Below are positions 29,232-38,404 of a stretch of 64,000 nt of DNA, in pieces; position 1 is the first letter of the stretch, and every line of letters starts with the position of its first letter. Below the pieces are notes generated by a model that saw nothing but the letters and a program-made list of their open reading frames with translations, was not told the origin of the DNA and searched no databases. Both the position numbers and the translations under genes were made by a program. The DNA lies in the NCBI RefSeq assembly GCF_030397575.1, contig NZ_JAPNXS010000004.1, positions 243,866-307,865 on the forward strand. The letters run 5' to 3'. Source of the stretch: Psychromonas sp. 14N.309.X.WAT.B.A12 (GTDB taxonomy: Bacteria; Pseudomonadota; Gammaproteobacteria; Enterobacterales; Psychromonadaceae).

Positions 29232-30095
29232 ATGAATAAAAAAATATTAGTTTTTACTGATTTAGATGGCACATTATTAGACCATTACACGTATCAAACA
29301 GAAGATGCACAAGATATGATGGATAGGTTGAAGCAAAGTGACATTGCCATTATCCCAAACAGCAGTAAAACATTACCCGAAATCGAACTGATTCGACAAC
29401 AACTCTCTTTTCACTCTCCTTTTATCACCGAGAATGGCGCGGCCATTTACATCCCAATCGACTATTTCGAAAAGCAACCTATAGACACCGTAATATCAGG
29501 GCAATACTGGGTTAAATCTTTTTCATATGATAGTGAACATTGGCAATCACTATTAAAACAACATGCACAAGACTTTAAACCTTATTTCCAAGGTTTTTCT
29601 GAAATGTCTGTTGAAGATCTTATGGCGTTAACCGATTTAAGTCATGAAAATGCGTCAATGGCTAAGCAACGACAATTTAGCGAACCTCTGCATTGGAAGG
29701 GAGATGAACAAACACAAGCTAAATTTATTACTTGTATGGAGTCTCATGGTGCAAGAGTATTACAAGGAGGGCGTTTTTTGCATATCAGTGGACATTGCGA
29801 CAAAGGGCAAGCGCAACAGTGGCTTAGCGAGCAATATTCACAATATGCTGCAAAATCTTCTTCACAAACATCTTTCATCGCACCACAAGAACATATCATC
29901 ACAATTGCACTAGGGGATGGTAAAAATGACATCGCGATGCTGGAACAGGCTACTTTTGCTGTCCAAATAAAATCCCCAGTGCATGAATTTCCAACTCTCA
30001 ATAGACAAAATAATATTTATCAAAGCCGTCAGTATGGGCCCGCTGGCTGGGCCGAATCGTTACATGAAATTTTATCTTCGACACTAATTTGCTAA
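29232..30095 (+). CDS. gpgP: HAD-IIB phosphatase: mannosyl/glucosyl-3-phosphoglycerate phosphatase
   Basis: Predicted to remove phosphate from glucosyl-3-phosphoglycerate made by the next gene, giving the compatible solute glucosylglycerate. The 287 residues have HAD motif I FTDLDGTLLD, motif II IPNSSKT, the class IIB cap, and motif IV ALGDGKNDIAML. By sequence type it belongs to the mannosyl-3-phosphoglycerate phosphatase group (E. coli YedP relatives). The glucosyl specificity is inferred from its GpgS neighbour, 16 bases downstream. Both sugars may be accepted, as known for some members. Confidence 0.75.
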   Translation: MNKKILVFTDLDGTLLDHYTYQTEDAQDMMDRLKQSDIAIIPNSSKTLPEIELIRQQLSFHSPFITENGAAIYIPIDYFEKQPIDTVISGQYWVKSFSYDSEHWQSLLKQHAQDFKPYFQGFSEMSVEDLMALTDLSHENASMAKQRQFSEPLHWKGDEQTQAKFITCMESHGARVLQGGRFLHISGHCDKGQAQQWLSEQYSQYAAKSSSQTSFIAPQEHIITIALGDGKNDIAMLEQATFAVQIKSPVHEFPTLNRQNNIYQSRQYGPAGWAESLHEILSSTLIC

Positions 30096-30111
30096 ATTAA
30101 GGAATTGTATA

Positions 30112-31335
30112 ATGGCTGATTTTTATCAAAATGGCATTGTCACTACAATGCATAACCTGAGACAGCGTAGTAATGAAAACCTAGAAGCAGAGCTACAAAA
30201 ATTTTCATCCGCACGCCCAATGGGCTTAATTTTACCTTCACTCTTTTCTGAATTAGAAGGCGATGCATTCCCAGATATCGTCGATCACCTTTGTGAAGTT
30301 CCTTACCTAAGCGAAATTGTTATTGGATTGGATCGAGCTAATGAAGAGCAATATCGTCATGCACTTAAGTTTTTCAAAAAGCTTCCACAGCATCATCGAG
30401 TATTATGGAATGAAGGACCTAGATTAAAAGCCTTAGATGCAAAATTACAAGCACTGGGCGTTGCACCAAAAGAATTGGGTAAAGGCCGAAATGTTTGGTA
30501 TTGCATGGGCTATACATTAGCTTCAGGCAAAGCAGAATCAGTGGCATTACATGATTGTGATATCGTAACCTATGATCGCGCCCTATTAGCACGCTTAATT
30601 TACCCAGTGGCAAACCCTGGTTTTAACTATGAGTTTTGTAAAGGTTTTTACTCTAGGGTTGCCGATGGCAAGGTGAATGGTCGTGTATCACGCCTATTAG
30701 TTACGCCGTTAGTTAAAGCGTTAAAGAAAACTATTGGCCATAATGATTATCTAGAATTTATTGATAGCTTCCTTTACCCATTGGCAGGAGAATTCTCATT
30801 CCGTAAAGATGTATTAAGTGATTTGCGTATTCCAAGCGATTGGGGTCTTGAAATAGGTGTGTTATCTGAAATGCACCGTAACTATGCAAGTAACCGCACT
30901 TGTCAGGTTGATATTTCAGATGCATACGATCATAAACACCAAGATTTATCGCTGGACAACGTAGAAGGTGGATTATCTAAAATGTCCGTGGACATTACTA
31001 AAGCCTTTATTCGTAAACTGGCAACACAGGGTGAAACATTTAGTACCGAAAGTATTCGTACTTTAAAAGCAACTTATTACCGTATCGCATTAGATTATTT
31101 AGAAATGTATCGTGGTGATGCACTAATGAATGGGTTAAGTTTAGATATCCATAATGAAGAAAAAGCCATAGAGATGTTTGCTGAGAATGTCATGACTGCA
31201 GGCCAGATCTTCTTAGATAAGCCAATGGATACGCCTTTCATTCCATCATGGAGCCGTGTTATCAGTGCGATGCCAGATGTGTTGGACCAGCTGAAAGAAG
31301 CGGTAGAGTTAGATTATCAAGAGTTCAGTGAGTAA
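30112..31335 (+). CDS. gpgS: Glucosyl-3-phosphoglycerate synthase (GT81)
   Basis: Predicted to transfer glucose from an NDP-glucose donor to 3-phosphoglycerate. The 407-residue GT-A type protein has LILPSLFSELEG early (donor-site region), GKGRNVWYCMGYTLASGKAESVALHDCDIVTYD with the metal-binding DCD in place of the usual DxD, and a helical C-terminal half with FPLAGEFSFRKD-like and WGLEIGVLSEM segments typical of the family. A good AAGGAATT site precedes the ATG. It sits between the matching phosphatase and a GH13 phosphorylase, which supports the glucosylglycerate assignment. Confidence 0.82.
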   Translation: MADFYQNGIVTTMHNLRQRSNENLEAELQKFSSARPMGLILPSLFSELEGDAFPDIVDHLCEVPYLSEIVIGLDRANEEQYRHALKFFKKLPQHHRVLWNEGPRLKALDAKLQALGVAPKELGKGRNVWYCMGYTLASGKAESVALHDCDIVTYDRALLARLIYPVANPGFNYEFCKGFYSRVADGKVNGRVSRLLVTPLVKALKKTIGHNDYLEFIDSFLYPLAGEFSFRKDVLSDLRIPSDWGLEIGVLSEMHRNYASNRTCQVDISDAYDHKHQDLSLDNVEGGLSKMSVDITKAFIRKLATQGETFSTESIRTLKATYYRIALDYLEMYRGDALMNGLSLDIHNEEKAIEMFAENVMTAGQIFLDKPMDTPFIPSWSRVISAMPDVLDQLKEAVELDYQEFSE

Positions 31336-31417
31336 AAGCATCACTCATATTAAAATCAATAATAAAATGACACCAAGCAATCACTGTTAATTACTTGGTG
31401 TTAATAAGGGGAGTTTT

Positions 31418-33190
31418 ATGGCGGAATTAAGTGCAGCAGAAAATGAACTGTTACTGTTAAAAAGTAAATTAACACAACAGCTTAATTTTATTTATAAAGA
31501 TGTTGAGCTAAGTATTAGTTGTGAAGATTTAAGCGATCAATTAGTTGAATTGATGCGTTTAAATGAAAGCTGCACAGCGCCAGTTCCTCATGAAAATCAT
31601 TGGTCACAGAAAGATATTATCATGATCACCTATGGTGATAGTGTTATGAAAGCGGATGAAAAACCGTTAGTGACGCTTCAGCATTTTATGAATCATTACC
31701 TTGGTGATAGCGTTAATAGTGTACATATTTTACCCTTTTTCCCTTATAGCTCAGATGATGGTTTTTCAGTTATTGATTACTCTAGTGTTAATGAATCGCT
31801 AGGGGGTTGGGAAGAAATTCAATCAATCGCGAAAGATCGTCGCTTAATGTCTGATTTAGTGATTAACCATTGTTCTAGTCGAAGTGCATGGTTTGATAAT
31901 TTTATTAAAGGCGAAGGGATTGGTAGTGACTTTTTCTATACCGCATCACCTGATGATGACTTATCAAATGTGGTCCGTCCAAGAACCTCTGACCTATTAA
32001 GAGAAACAGAAACAGGTAAAGGCACTCAACATGTATGGTGTACCTTCAGCCATGACCAAGTCGACTTTGACTTTAGAAACCCTGAAGTGCTCAAAAGCTT
32101 TGTGTCTATTATCCGTTTATATCTGGATATGGGAGTTAAAATTTTCCGTTTTGATGCCGTAGCGTTTTTATGGAAAAAACTTAATAGCACTTCTATCAAC
32201 TTACCTGAAACCCATGAAGTAGTTCGTTTATTAAGAACCTTATTAGAGCATGCTCAACATGATGCAGTGATTATTACGGAAACAAACATCCCTAATACTC
32301 AAAATCTGACCTATTTTGGTAATGCTAATGAAGCCCATGCAATCTATAACTTCTCATTACCTCCTTTACTGATTAATACGTTAGTAACCGGCAACTGCTT
32401 ATACCTAAAACGCTGGTTAATGAGTATGCCTCCTTCACAAAATGGTACTTTCTATTTTAACTTTATTGCATCACATGACGGTATCGGTTTACGTCCAGCT
32501 GAAGGGTTATTAAATGATTATGAATTAACAACGTTAGTAGAAACCATGCAGCAATTTGGCGGTAAGGTTTCATGGCGTACCACTGAAACCGGTGCACCTA
32601 AAGCTTATGAAATTAATATTGCACTCTACGATGCATTACAAGGAACAACCAAAGGCAAAGATAAATTAGGACTACAACGCTTTTTGTGTGCTCATGCCAT
32701 TATGTTCGGGCTAGAAGGGGTGCCTGGCGTTTACATTCATAGTTTATTAGGAACGCAAAACGATTATGAGAAAGTGGCTAATACACAGCACAATCGCTCT
32801 ATTAATAGACATCGTTGGGATTACGAAGAGTTACAAGATAATCTAGATGACGAAACTAACCACCATTCAATCGTATTAAACTCATTAAAAGATTTATTGG
32901 ATATTCGTATTAAACAACCAGCATTCCATCCTAATGCAACGCAATTTACGTTACATTTAGGGTTACAAATGTTTGGTTTCTGGCGTCAAAGCTTAGATAG
33001 AAAACAAAGCATATTCTGTATCAGTAATATTACAAGTCATGAAATGGAACTTGCTATTCATGACCTCAACCTTATTATGACAGATAATTGGTATGAATTA
33101 ATCTCTGGCGAGGTCATAGATGTACAGGCAGATATGATGATGCTTGCACCGTATCAAACAGTTTGGATAAGTAATATTTTATATGAATAA
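31418..33190 (+). CDS. GH13 sugar phosphorylase, probably glucosylglycerate phosphorylase
   Basis: A 590-residue TIM-barrel enzyme of the sucrose-phosphorylase group (GH13_18). Landmarks are [30 protein letters not shown], the nucleophile Asp in [13 protein letters not shown], the acid/base Glu in IITETNIPN, and [15 protein letters not shown]. The family contains sucrose phosphorylase and glucosylglycerate phosphorylase (E. coli YcjM type), which splits glucosylglycerate with phosphate to glucose-1-phosphate and glycerate. Next to gpgP-gpgS the second activity is much more likely. A GGGGAG site precedes the ATG; an 82-bp gap separates it from gpgS. Sucrose as substrate cannot be excluded. Confidence 0.8.
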   Translation: MAELSAAENELLLLKSKLTQQLNFIYKDVELSISCEDLSDQLVELMRLNESCTAPVPHENHWSQKDIIMITYGDSVMKADEKPLVTLQHFMNHYLGDSVNSVHILPFFPYSSDDGFSVIDYSSVNESLGGWEEIQSIAKDRRLMSDLVINHCSSRSAWFDNFIKGEGIGSDFFYTASPDDDLSNVVRPRTSDLLRETETGKGTQHVWCTFSHDQVDFDFRNPEVLKSFVSIIRLYLDMGVKIFRFDAVAFLWKKLNSTSINLPETHEVVRLLRTLLEHAQHDAVIITETNIPNTQNLTYFGNANEAHAIYNFSLPPLLINTLVTGNCLYLKRWLMSMPPSQNGTFYFNFIASHDGIGLRPAEGLLNDYELTTLVETMQQFGGKVSWRTTETGAPKAYEINIALYDALQGTTKGKDKLGLQRFLCAHAIMFGLEGVPGVYIHSLLGTQNDYEKVANTQHNRSINRHRWDYEELQDNLDDETNHHSIVLNSLKDLLDIRIKQPAFHPNATQFTLHLGLQMFGFWRQSLDRKQSIFCISNITSHEMELAIHDLNLIMTDNWYELISGEVIDVQADMMMLAPYQTVWISNILYE

Positions 33191-33319
33191 TCACTCATAA
33201 AGTTGCTATAGCGCATAACTGGATATACTAACTGAAATCAGTTTAATACGTGGTTGGTCTATGATGTGATAGATATGTTCAAGAAAGGTGACTTAACCAT
33301 TTAAGCACCAATAATGTTA

Positions 33320-33350
33320 AAGCCAATCGCGATAATACGATTGGCTTTTT
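33320..33350. terminator. Terminator after the glucosylglycerate cassette
   Basis: AAGCCAATCG / CGATTGGCTT is a perfect 10-bp stem with an 8-base loop and a T-run. It also faces the stop of the convergent DUF3014 gene, so it can serve both. Confidence 0.9.
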
Positions 33351-33353
33351 CAT

Positions 33354-34268
33354 TTATAAGGAAGAAGATGCGTCAGTTGATTCGGGGTTATTCAATTCCA
33401 ATTGAATCTCTGCTAATTTATTTTGTATAGTGATCAAATTATCAGGACCGAAGCGAAGCAACAGCTTTTGTGCATCATTTAAATCCTCTAAAGTCGGATC
33501 ATCAAATAGGTACATAACAGAAGGTGAATGCAAAGTAATTGGCTCTTCAATGACAGGGACGCTTAAAGCAACGTCAATCGCATTATTTAACACATCATGA
33601 AACTCCGATCCTGGACGAGCGATTTCATGATATGACTCGTCTATCAAAGGTTTAAAAGTATGATAAGCCTTTATCAACTTCTTAACATCTAATGAGTCAA
33701 TGTAAGCCGCATATTTATCATAACGCTGGTAACTTTGTTGAGATAAAATAGCCTGTCCTGCTTCCCTATCAATGACAAAAGGTAACTTAGGTGGAAGTAA
33801 TGGGCTGAAACTAGCAATGAAATCACCTCGACTAAAATTATCAATAAATACAACAGTACTGCTAATAATCCCTTTTTGTAGAATCTTGTTATTCATTAAA
33901 CTTGGCTTACTAAATTCCTCAATGGATAATAATACGTCTGGGTCAGACTCCATCAATGTCGGCAAATCAGGATCTACAGGCGCTATGATTGTAGGTTCTG
34001 CGGATGAAACTAAAGGCGCACCTACATTTTTAGTCATGCTAGTGTCACTTTCTGTTGGTTGAGTGATAACCGTTGTTTTATCTTCATTGCTAACTTGTTG
34101 GTTATTATTAAATAAGGAAGATAATTCAAGTCTTTCAACTAGCCTATGGTGCTGGTCTGGGTAAGTGAAATAAAAAATACTGTAACCAAATATTGAGACA
34201 CAAATGACAATTAATAGAATATTTAGCCATGAATACGATTTTTCTTTTGGGAAGTCAGGGTAGGGCAT
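33354..34268 (-). CDS. DUF3014 membrane-anchored protein
   Basis: A 304-residue protein with a short cytoplasmic N terminus, one membrane segment (about residues 14-34), a low-complexity Ser/Thr/Pro linker (about 55-115), and a C-terminal periplasmic domain with RGDFIASFSPLLPPKLPFVID, SYQRYDKYAAYIDSLD and LRFGPDNLITIQNKLAEIQ. These are characteristic of DUF3014. The function is unknown; the single anchor and long linker suggest a protein reaching across the periplasm. The gene stands alone on the minus strand. Confidence 0.75.
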   Translation of the reverse strand: MPYPDFPKEKSYSWLNILLIVICVSIFGYSIFYFTYPDQHHRLVERLELSSLFNNNQQVSNEDKTTVITQPTESDTSMTKNVGAPLVSSAEPTIIAPVDPDLPTLMESDPDVLLSIEEFSKPSLMNNKILQKGIISSTVVFIDNFSRGDFIASFSPLLPPKLPFVIDREAGQAILSQQSYQRYDKYAAYIDSLDVKKLIKAYHTFKPLIDESYHEIARPGSEFHDVLNNAIDVALSVPVIEEPITLHSPSVMYLFDDPTLEDLNDAQKLLLRFGPDNLITIQNKLAEIQLELNNPESTDASSSL

Positions 34269-34633
34269 GTGTTATTTACTCCATTTTAAAGTAGTTAACA
34301 TGTTGAGATAAGACATTAACTCAACTGCACATTCACTATATCTGAATTTAACAACAGTTTATGTAGATTTTTTGCTTAAGCATATAAATTAATTGAGATA
34401 AATAAAGTTAAACCTGTTTAAAAAATAGCATTAAAAAGCATTTTTAATTAATATGTGAATTAATATTGTGCAATGCGTTTAATTATTCGGCAAGCAACAA
34501 AATATATGTAAATAAAGTTTGACGATAAGTCCGCAACTCAGTAATATCTCGCCTCGTTGACAGGCATTAAGCGTTTCAACACAAAAGGTAACGAAATGAT
34601 TGTTTAGTTTCCTTTGCTGCTAAAGCATAAAAC
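34269..34633. other. Intergenic region upstream of the tRNA cluster
   Basis: No coding sequence is seen. The stretch leads into a decayed tRNA-Pro copy and presumably also holds the tRNA-cluster promoter further right. Confidence 0.4.
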
Positions 34634-34712
34634 TGGTGATTAACGTAGTTTGATAGCGTATCTCCAGTGTTTTGGATAAGAGTTGGACCAGATGGTTTGA
34701 CCCATTATTACA
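34634..34712 (+). pseudogene. Decayed tRNA-Pro copy 1
   Basis: The 5' half (TGGTGATTAACGTAGTTTGATAGCG) aligns with the intact tRNA-Pro 5' half, with a few changes. The anticodon arm is replaced by an unrelated longer segment (TCTCCAGTGTTTTGGATAAG, then AGTTGGACCAGA). The T arm and acceptor 3' strand are lost, ending in a GACCCATTATTACAAA tail shared with copy 2. Confidence 0.75.
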
Positions 34713-34729
34713 AAGCGCAAATAAATACT

Positions 34730-34806
<77 letters not shown>

Positions 34807-34854
34807 CATTTAAATATAATGAGAAATCGTTATAAAGGTATAAATCCTGCTTTT

Positions 34855-34931
34855 GCGCCCTTAGCTCAGCTGGATAGAGCAACGGCCTTCTAAGCCGTAG
34901 GCCACAGGTTCGAATCCTGTAGGGCGTACCA
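34855..34931 (+). tRNA. tRNA-Arg (TCT)
   Basis: Acceptor GCGCCCT / AGGGCGT (first pair G-U), anticodon arm ACGGC-CTTCTAA-GCCGT with anticodon TCT, T arm ACAGG-TTCGAAT-CCTGT, encoded CCA. Confidence 0.96.
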
Positions 34932-34949
34932 TTTTTAAAAAAGTTTAGT

Positions 34950-35026
34950 GGCGGATGTAGCTCAGTTGGTAGAGCCCCGGATTGTGATTCCGGTTGTCGC
35001 GGGTTCAAACCCCGTCATTCGCCCCA
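34950..35026 (+). tRNA. tRNA-His (GTG)
   Basis: The anticodon loop in CCGGA-TTGTGAT-TCCGG gives GTG. The extra G at -1, opposite C73, typical of tRNA-His, is encoded. T arm GCGGG-TTCAAAC-CCCGT (last pair G-U), encoded CCA. Confidence 0.96.
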
Positions 35027-35061
35027 TTTTTTAAATCTTAAGTTAAAAAGTTTAAGTAGTT

Positions 35062-35146
35062 GCGGAAGTGGCGGAATTGGTAGACGCGCTAGATTTAGGT
35101 TCTAGTATCGCAAGGTGTGAGAGTTCAAGTCTCTCCTTCCGCACCA
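35062..35146 (+). tRNA. tRNA-Leu (TAG)
   Basis: An 85-base class II tRNA with a long variable arm (TATCGCAAGGTGT). Anticodon arm CTAGA-TTTAGGT-TCTAG gives anticodon TAG. Acceptor GCGGAAG / CTTCCGC pairs perfectly; CCA is encoded. Confidence 0.96.
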
Positions 35147-35195
35147 TTTAAACTAAAATCAACCACTCACGGTTGATTAAAATGTAACAAAAACT

Positions 35196-35273
35196 CGGTG
35201 ATTAGCGCAGCTTGGTAGCGTATCTCCAGTGTTTTGGATGAAAGTTGGACCAGAGGGTTTGACCCATTATTAC
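35196..35273 (+). pseudogene. Decayed tRNA-Pro copy 2
   Basis: The 5' half is identical to intact tRNA-Pro up to GGTAGCG. It then carries the same foreign anticodon-arm replacement as copy 1 (TCTCCAGTGTTTTGGATGAA) and the same 3'-truncated tail (GACCCATTATTACAAA). It cannot fold into a cloverleaf. Confidence 0.8.
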
Positions 35274-35292
35274 AAATCACAAATAAAAAACT

Positions 35293-35369
<77 letters not shown>

Positions 35370-35377
35370 CATTAAAG

Positions 35378-35413
35378 AAGCTCGTAGCATTCATTATGTT
35401 ACGAGCTTTTTGC
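35378..35413 (+). terminator. Terminator after tRNA-Pro
   Basis: AAGCTCGTA / TACGAGCTT with a 13-base loop, then a T5 run. The same hairpin recurs in the array at about 35663-35699 and, diverged, at 36122-36157. Confidence 0.88.
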
Positions 35414-35431
35414 ATTTTAGAAATAAATTCT

Positions 35432-35524
35432 CGGTGATTAGCGCATCTTGGTAGCGCATCTCCATGTTTTGGGTAAAAGTTGGACCAGAAGTGTTTTTAG
35501 GTTCGAATCCTCTATCACCGACCA
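35432..35524 (+). pseudogene. Decayed tRNA-Pro copy 3
   Basis: Both ends match tRNA-Pro (CGGTGATTAGCGCA... and GGTTCGAATCCTCTATCACCGACCA). The middle carries a version of the foreign anticodon-arm segment (TCTCCATGTTTTGGGTAAAAG) plus AGTGTTTTTAG, making it 93 bases. It retains the T arm and CCA, so it is a link between intact copies and the truncated ones. Confidence 0.82.
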
Positions 35525-36203
35525 CATTAAGAATAATCCGCTTAGCTAGAAATAGCTAAGCGGATTTTTTCATTTATGGCTCTGAAAGTACGAGATTAGC
35601 TTAAAAGATAGCTCAGACACTAAGCTGTCGCTTATTCGCTCCATCTATCACCGACCACATTAAAGAAGCTCGTAGCATTCATTATGTTACGGGCTTTTTG
35701 CATTCTAGAACCTCTACTTTTCGTTTCTAAAATACAAATAACAATATTCGGTGATTAGTGCAGTTTGGTAGCGCATCTCCAGTGTTTTGAAAAAGAGTTG
35801 GAACAGAGTGTTTTTAGGTTCCTGTCTAATATCACGACCACATTAAGAATCATCCGCTTAGCTAGAAATAGTTAAGCGGATTTTTTCGTTCATGGCTCTG
35901 AAAGTACGAGATTAGTTGAAAAGATAGCTCAGACACTAAGCTGTCGCTTATTCGCTCCATCTATCACCTACCACATTAAAAAAAATCCGCATAATCCGCT
36001 TAGCTAGAAATAGTTAAGCGGATTTTTTCGTTTATGGCTTTGAAAGTACGAGATTAGTTGAAAAGATAGCTCAGACATTAAGCTGTCGCTTATTCGCTCC
36101 ATCTATCATCGACCACATTTGAAAAGCCCGTAATATTTAATCATGTTGCGGGCTTTCGCATTTTAAAACCTCAGTCTCTTTTTCTAAAATGCAAATAATG
36201 ATT
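35521..36203 (+). repeat. Tandem repeat array derived from the tRNA-Pro 3' flank
   Basis: Each unit begins ACCACATT, the tRNA-Pro end plus flank. Type A units at 35521-35653, 35837-35969 (both 133 bp) and 35970-36111 (142 bp) contain the terminator ATCCGCTTAGCTA / TAGCTAAGCGGAT (TAGTTAAGCGGAT in units 2 and 3), then GAAAGTACGAGATTAG and a stretch with AGATAGCTCAG and CTATCACCGACCA-like ends that itself looks tRNA-derived. Type B units at 35654-35748 and 36112-36203 contain the CGTAGCATTC-type terminator (diverged in the second) that also follows tRNA-Pro at 35366. Order: Pro, B, decayed copy 3, A, B, decayed copy 4, A, A, B, decayed copy 5. Not a CRISPR: units adjoin and no spacers vary. Confidence 0.85.
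35749..35840 (+). pseudogene. Decayed tRNA-Pro copy 4
   Basis: The 5' end CGGTGATTAGTGCAGTTTGGTAGCGCATC is followed by the foreign segment TCCAGTGTTTTGAAAAAGAG and a damaged T arm (GGTTCCTGTCTAATATCACGACCA). More diverged than copy 3 but colinear with it. Confidence 0.78.
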
Positions 36204-36243
36204 TTGGTTGTTAGTGCTGTTTGGTAGACTATATTTTGAGTGT
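36204..36243 (+). pseudogene. Decayed tRNA-Pro copy 5 (trace)
   Basis: Only a 5' trace is left: TTGGTTGTTAGTGCTGTTTGGTAG against CGGTGATTAGCGCAGCTTGGTAG, followed by ATTTTGAGTGTTTT. It sits exactly after a type B unit, as expected from the array order. Confidence 0.5.
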
Positions 36244-36723
36244 TTTCTTCATATTTTGACCGTTTAATTAACTAGAAAACGATACCACTCCTAGCTAGAT
36301 ATATGAAAGTTACTTTAATGCTATATACAAAACGTTCTATTAATCTGAGGTGAGCATAACTATAAAATATCGAAACTAAAAAGTAAGTATTAAATAGTAC
36401 TTTAAGTTTAAGAGGTTAGTTGTTTTATTTATTGCTAGCTATTTTTGATTTTTGCACCTTTGTTGTGCTGAAATGGCTAGCAATTGTGGTTTTTAGGGCA
36501 GGTTATGCAAATGACAATGTCTCAGTTCTATATTTTAATTTTAAAATTCAATTTATAAACAAAGAGTTATATCAAAAAATAATTTTTTTATCTTTTGGCA
36601 CGTTAGCTGCTTGTTAAGTTTGTTGTAATAATTGATATTGCTAGTAATGAATGAAGATTTAATTCTACGTTACAGCTAAATAAAATGTATTCACATATTT
36701 CATAATAAAATAGAGGTAAAGTT
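36244..36723. other. AT-rich region between the array and the first TRAP operon
   Basis: 480 bp. A 65-codon frame (36420-36617) has no ribosome binding site or recognisable family and is probably spurious. The end of the stretch (AGAGGTAAAG) is the ribosome binding site region of the first DctP gene; the TRAP promoter should lie in the last 100-200 bp. Confidence 0.4.
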
Positions 36724-37713
36724 ATGCGTAGATTAAAAGCAGGAATACTGTCACTGGCATTGGCGACCTTCGCTAGTTCAACCTTGGCAAATACGATTAA
36801 AATTAGTACGACTGTTCCAGAAACATCAAATTGGATGGAAGCTGCTAATACATTTAAAGAAATAGTGGAGAGTAAAACCCCCCATACTGTTCAAATTTAC
36901 CCTAATGGTGTATTGGCTAGTGGGAACGATCGTGTTGAGTTGGAAATGGCTCAAGCGGGTGCAGTAGACATCATCATGAAAACGACGATTTGGCTGTCAC
37001 AGTTGAACCAAGACTTTTTAGTAACTGCAATGCCGTGGATGTTTCCAAATGCAGAAGTAGCAATGGAAGTTATGGACGGCCCTACTGGTCAGCAACTTTC
37101 TACTAGCCTTAATAAAGTTGGTCTTGAGGCTCTAGCTTGGGGGGATGGGGGGTTTTTCCAGCTTTATTCAAAAAAGGGTCCTATTAAAACTCCAAACGAT
37201 ATCGCAGGTGTAAAGATTCGAGTACCTGGAAACCCTATCTTTGTTAAAACATGGAATGGAGTGGGGGCTGAGCCAACACCAATTAGTTTTTCTGAAATAT
37301 TTTCTTCATTACAATCTGGTGCTATCGATGGTGGTGTAGCAACAACACCTTTGATTTATGCTAAGAGATTTTACGAAGTTGCTCCGTATGTTTCAGTTAT
37401 TAACTTCTCATTTGAATCTGTTGGCATGATTGCAAATAAAGCGATGTTAGATGGCCTGAGTGAAGCAGATCAAGACATTATTAAACAAGCTGCTATCGAA
37501 GGTATGAAAGCACAACGAGCACTGGCTCTTAAAGAAAATAGTGAATACTTAACTAAGATGACCGCTGCAGGTTCAAGAATTTATGTACCTACGGATGAAG
37601 AGCTAAGCCAATTTAAACAAATTGCGCAACCAATTTACGATCAATTTAAAGAGTCTGTTGGTAGCGAGTTAGTTACTAAGGTTGAAGAAGAAGTTAAAGC
37701 TTTAACTAAATAA
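36724..37713 (+). CDS. TRAP transporter substrate-binding protein (DctP family), module 1
   Basis: A 329-residue periplasmic receptor for a carboxylate-type solute. It has a signal peptide MRRLKAGILSLALATFASSTLA. The mature protein has the DctP fold with YPNGVLASGNDRVELEMAQAGAVDI and the segment GVKIRVPGNPIFVKTWNGVGAEPTPISFSEIFSSLQSGAIDGGV, whose first Arg normally salt-bridges the substrate carboxylate. It heads an apparent operon with DctQ, DctM and an amidase, so the imported solute is probably a carboxylated amide. A hairpin follows, before the permease genes. Confidence 0.92.
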   Translation: MRRLKAGILSLALATFASSTLANTIKISTTVPETSNWMEAANTFKEIVESKTPHTVQIYPNGVLASGNDRVELEMAQAGAVDIIMKTTIWLSQLNQDFLVTAMPWMFPNAEVAMEVMDGPTGQQLSTSLNKVGLEALAWGDGGFFQLYSKKGPIKTPNDIAGVKIRVPGNPIFVKTWNGVGAEPTPISFSEIFSSLQSGAIDGGVATTPLIYAKRFYEVAPYVSVINFSFESVGMIANKAMLDGLSEADQDIIKQAAIEGMKAQRALALKENSEYLTKMTAAGSRIYVPTDEELSQFKQIAQPIYDQFKESVGSELVTKVEEEVKALTK

Positions 37714-37749
37714 ATTTATTGTTAGTTATTCAACTGAAAGATCTGATTT

Positions 37750-37782
37750 AGTGGTTGCTTTGTTAATTGTAAAGTAGCCACT
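37750..37782 (+). promoter_or_regulatory. Intercistronic hairpin after DctP, module 1
   Basis: AGTGGTTGCTTT / AAAGTAGCCACT (12 pairs including G-U) with a 9-base loop, before TTAATCTGAATTTTT. It probably attenuates or stabilises the transcript so that the binding protein exceeds the permease. Confidence 0.6.
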
Positions 37783-37832
37783 TTAATCTGAATTTTTAAA
37801 GTCATAATTTTAACCACTAACGTTTGGTATTA

Positions 37833-38393
37833 ATGCAGATGATTATTAATTATAACAGGTGCTCCTCTTTAGTTAAAACGATAGCGACACGATTAGGGTT
37901 AGCACTCGACGCCATTGAAAAATGGACGTTGGTATCACTCTTAATTGGTGTTGTTGTGCTGATTTTCTCGGGTGTATTATCAAGATTTGTTTTTCACTAT
38001 TCAATTGCATTTAGTGAAGAGCTTGCTCGATTTATTTTTTTATGGGGTGGCTTATTAGGTGCATCAGCAGCCTTTAAAACTGGTGAACATAACGGTATCC
38101 CTCTTATCGTCAACCGGTTTAGTCCTCGGTGGCAGCGCGTTGTCGAGATATTTGTTGCTACAGGTATCTTAGTGTTTATGTCTTATTTAATTTATATGTC
38201 TGGGGTGTCGACTCTAAAGTCTTTCCAAAGTGGGCAAATAAGTACGACTACTGAAATTCCTGTTTGGGTTATAAATTTTGGGATGATGCTCGCTTTTGTC
38301 ATTGGTGCTATTCGTTGTATTCAAGGTTTTTTTCTTGGCGCATTTAAAGCTGAGCAACGACCAGAAAGTAAAAAATTAGACGTAGAAGGTTAG
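37833..38393 (+). CDS. TRAP transporter small permease (DctQ family), module 1
   Basis: A small integral membrane subunit of about 186 residues with four predicted transmembrane segments. The family signature is SEELARFIFLWGGLLGASAAFKTGEH. It pairs with the DctM subunit 12 bases downstream. The start is uncertain: an ATG at 37833 and a TTG nine bases earlier are possible, and no strong ribosome binding site is visible at either. Confidence 0.88.
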   Translation: MQMIINYNRCSSLVKTIATRLGLALDAIEKWTLVSLLIGVVVLIFSGVLSRFVFHYSIAFSEELARFIFLWGGLLGASAAFKTGEHNGIPLIVNRFSPRWQRVVEIFVATGILVFMSYLIYMSGVSTLKSFQSGQISTTTEIPVWVINFGMMLAFVIGAIRCIQGFFLGAFKAEQRPESKKLDVEG

Positions 38394-38404
38394 GAACTCA
38401 CTTT

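Noticed and set aside
31418..33190. Plain sucrose phosphorylase
   Set aside because: Family-level similarity allows it, but linkage to GpgS and its phosphatase makes glucosylglycerate the better substrate; kept only as an alternative.
35521..36203. Regular repeats that might be a CRISPR array
   Set aside because: Units are 95-142 bp, adjoin directly, contain terminators and tRNA pieces, and show no variable spacers or cas genes.
36420..36617. 65-codon open frame with a hydrophobic start
   Set aside because: No ribosome binding site, very AT-rich, no recognised family; its end GTTAGCTGCTTGTTAAG looked faintly like an integron recombination site, but no partner site or integrase exists.
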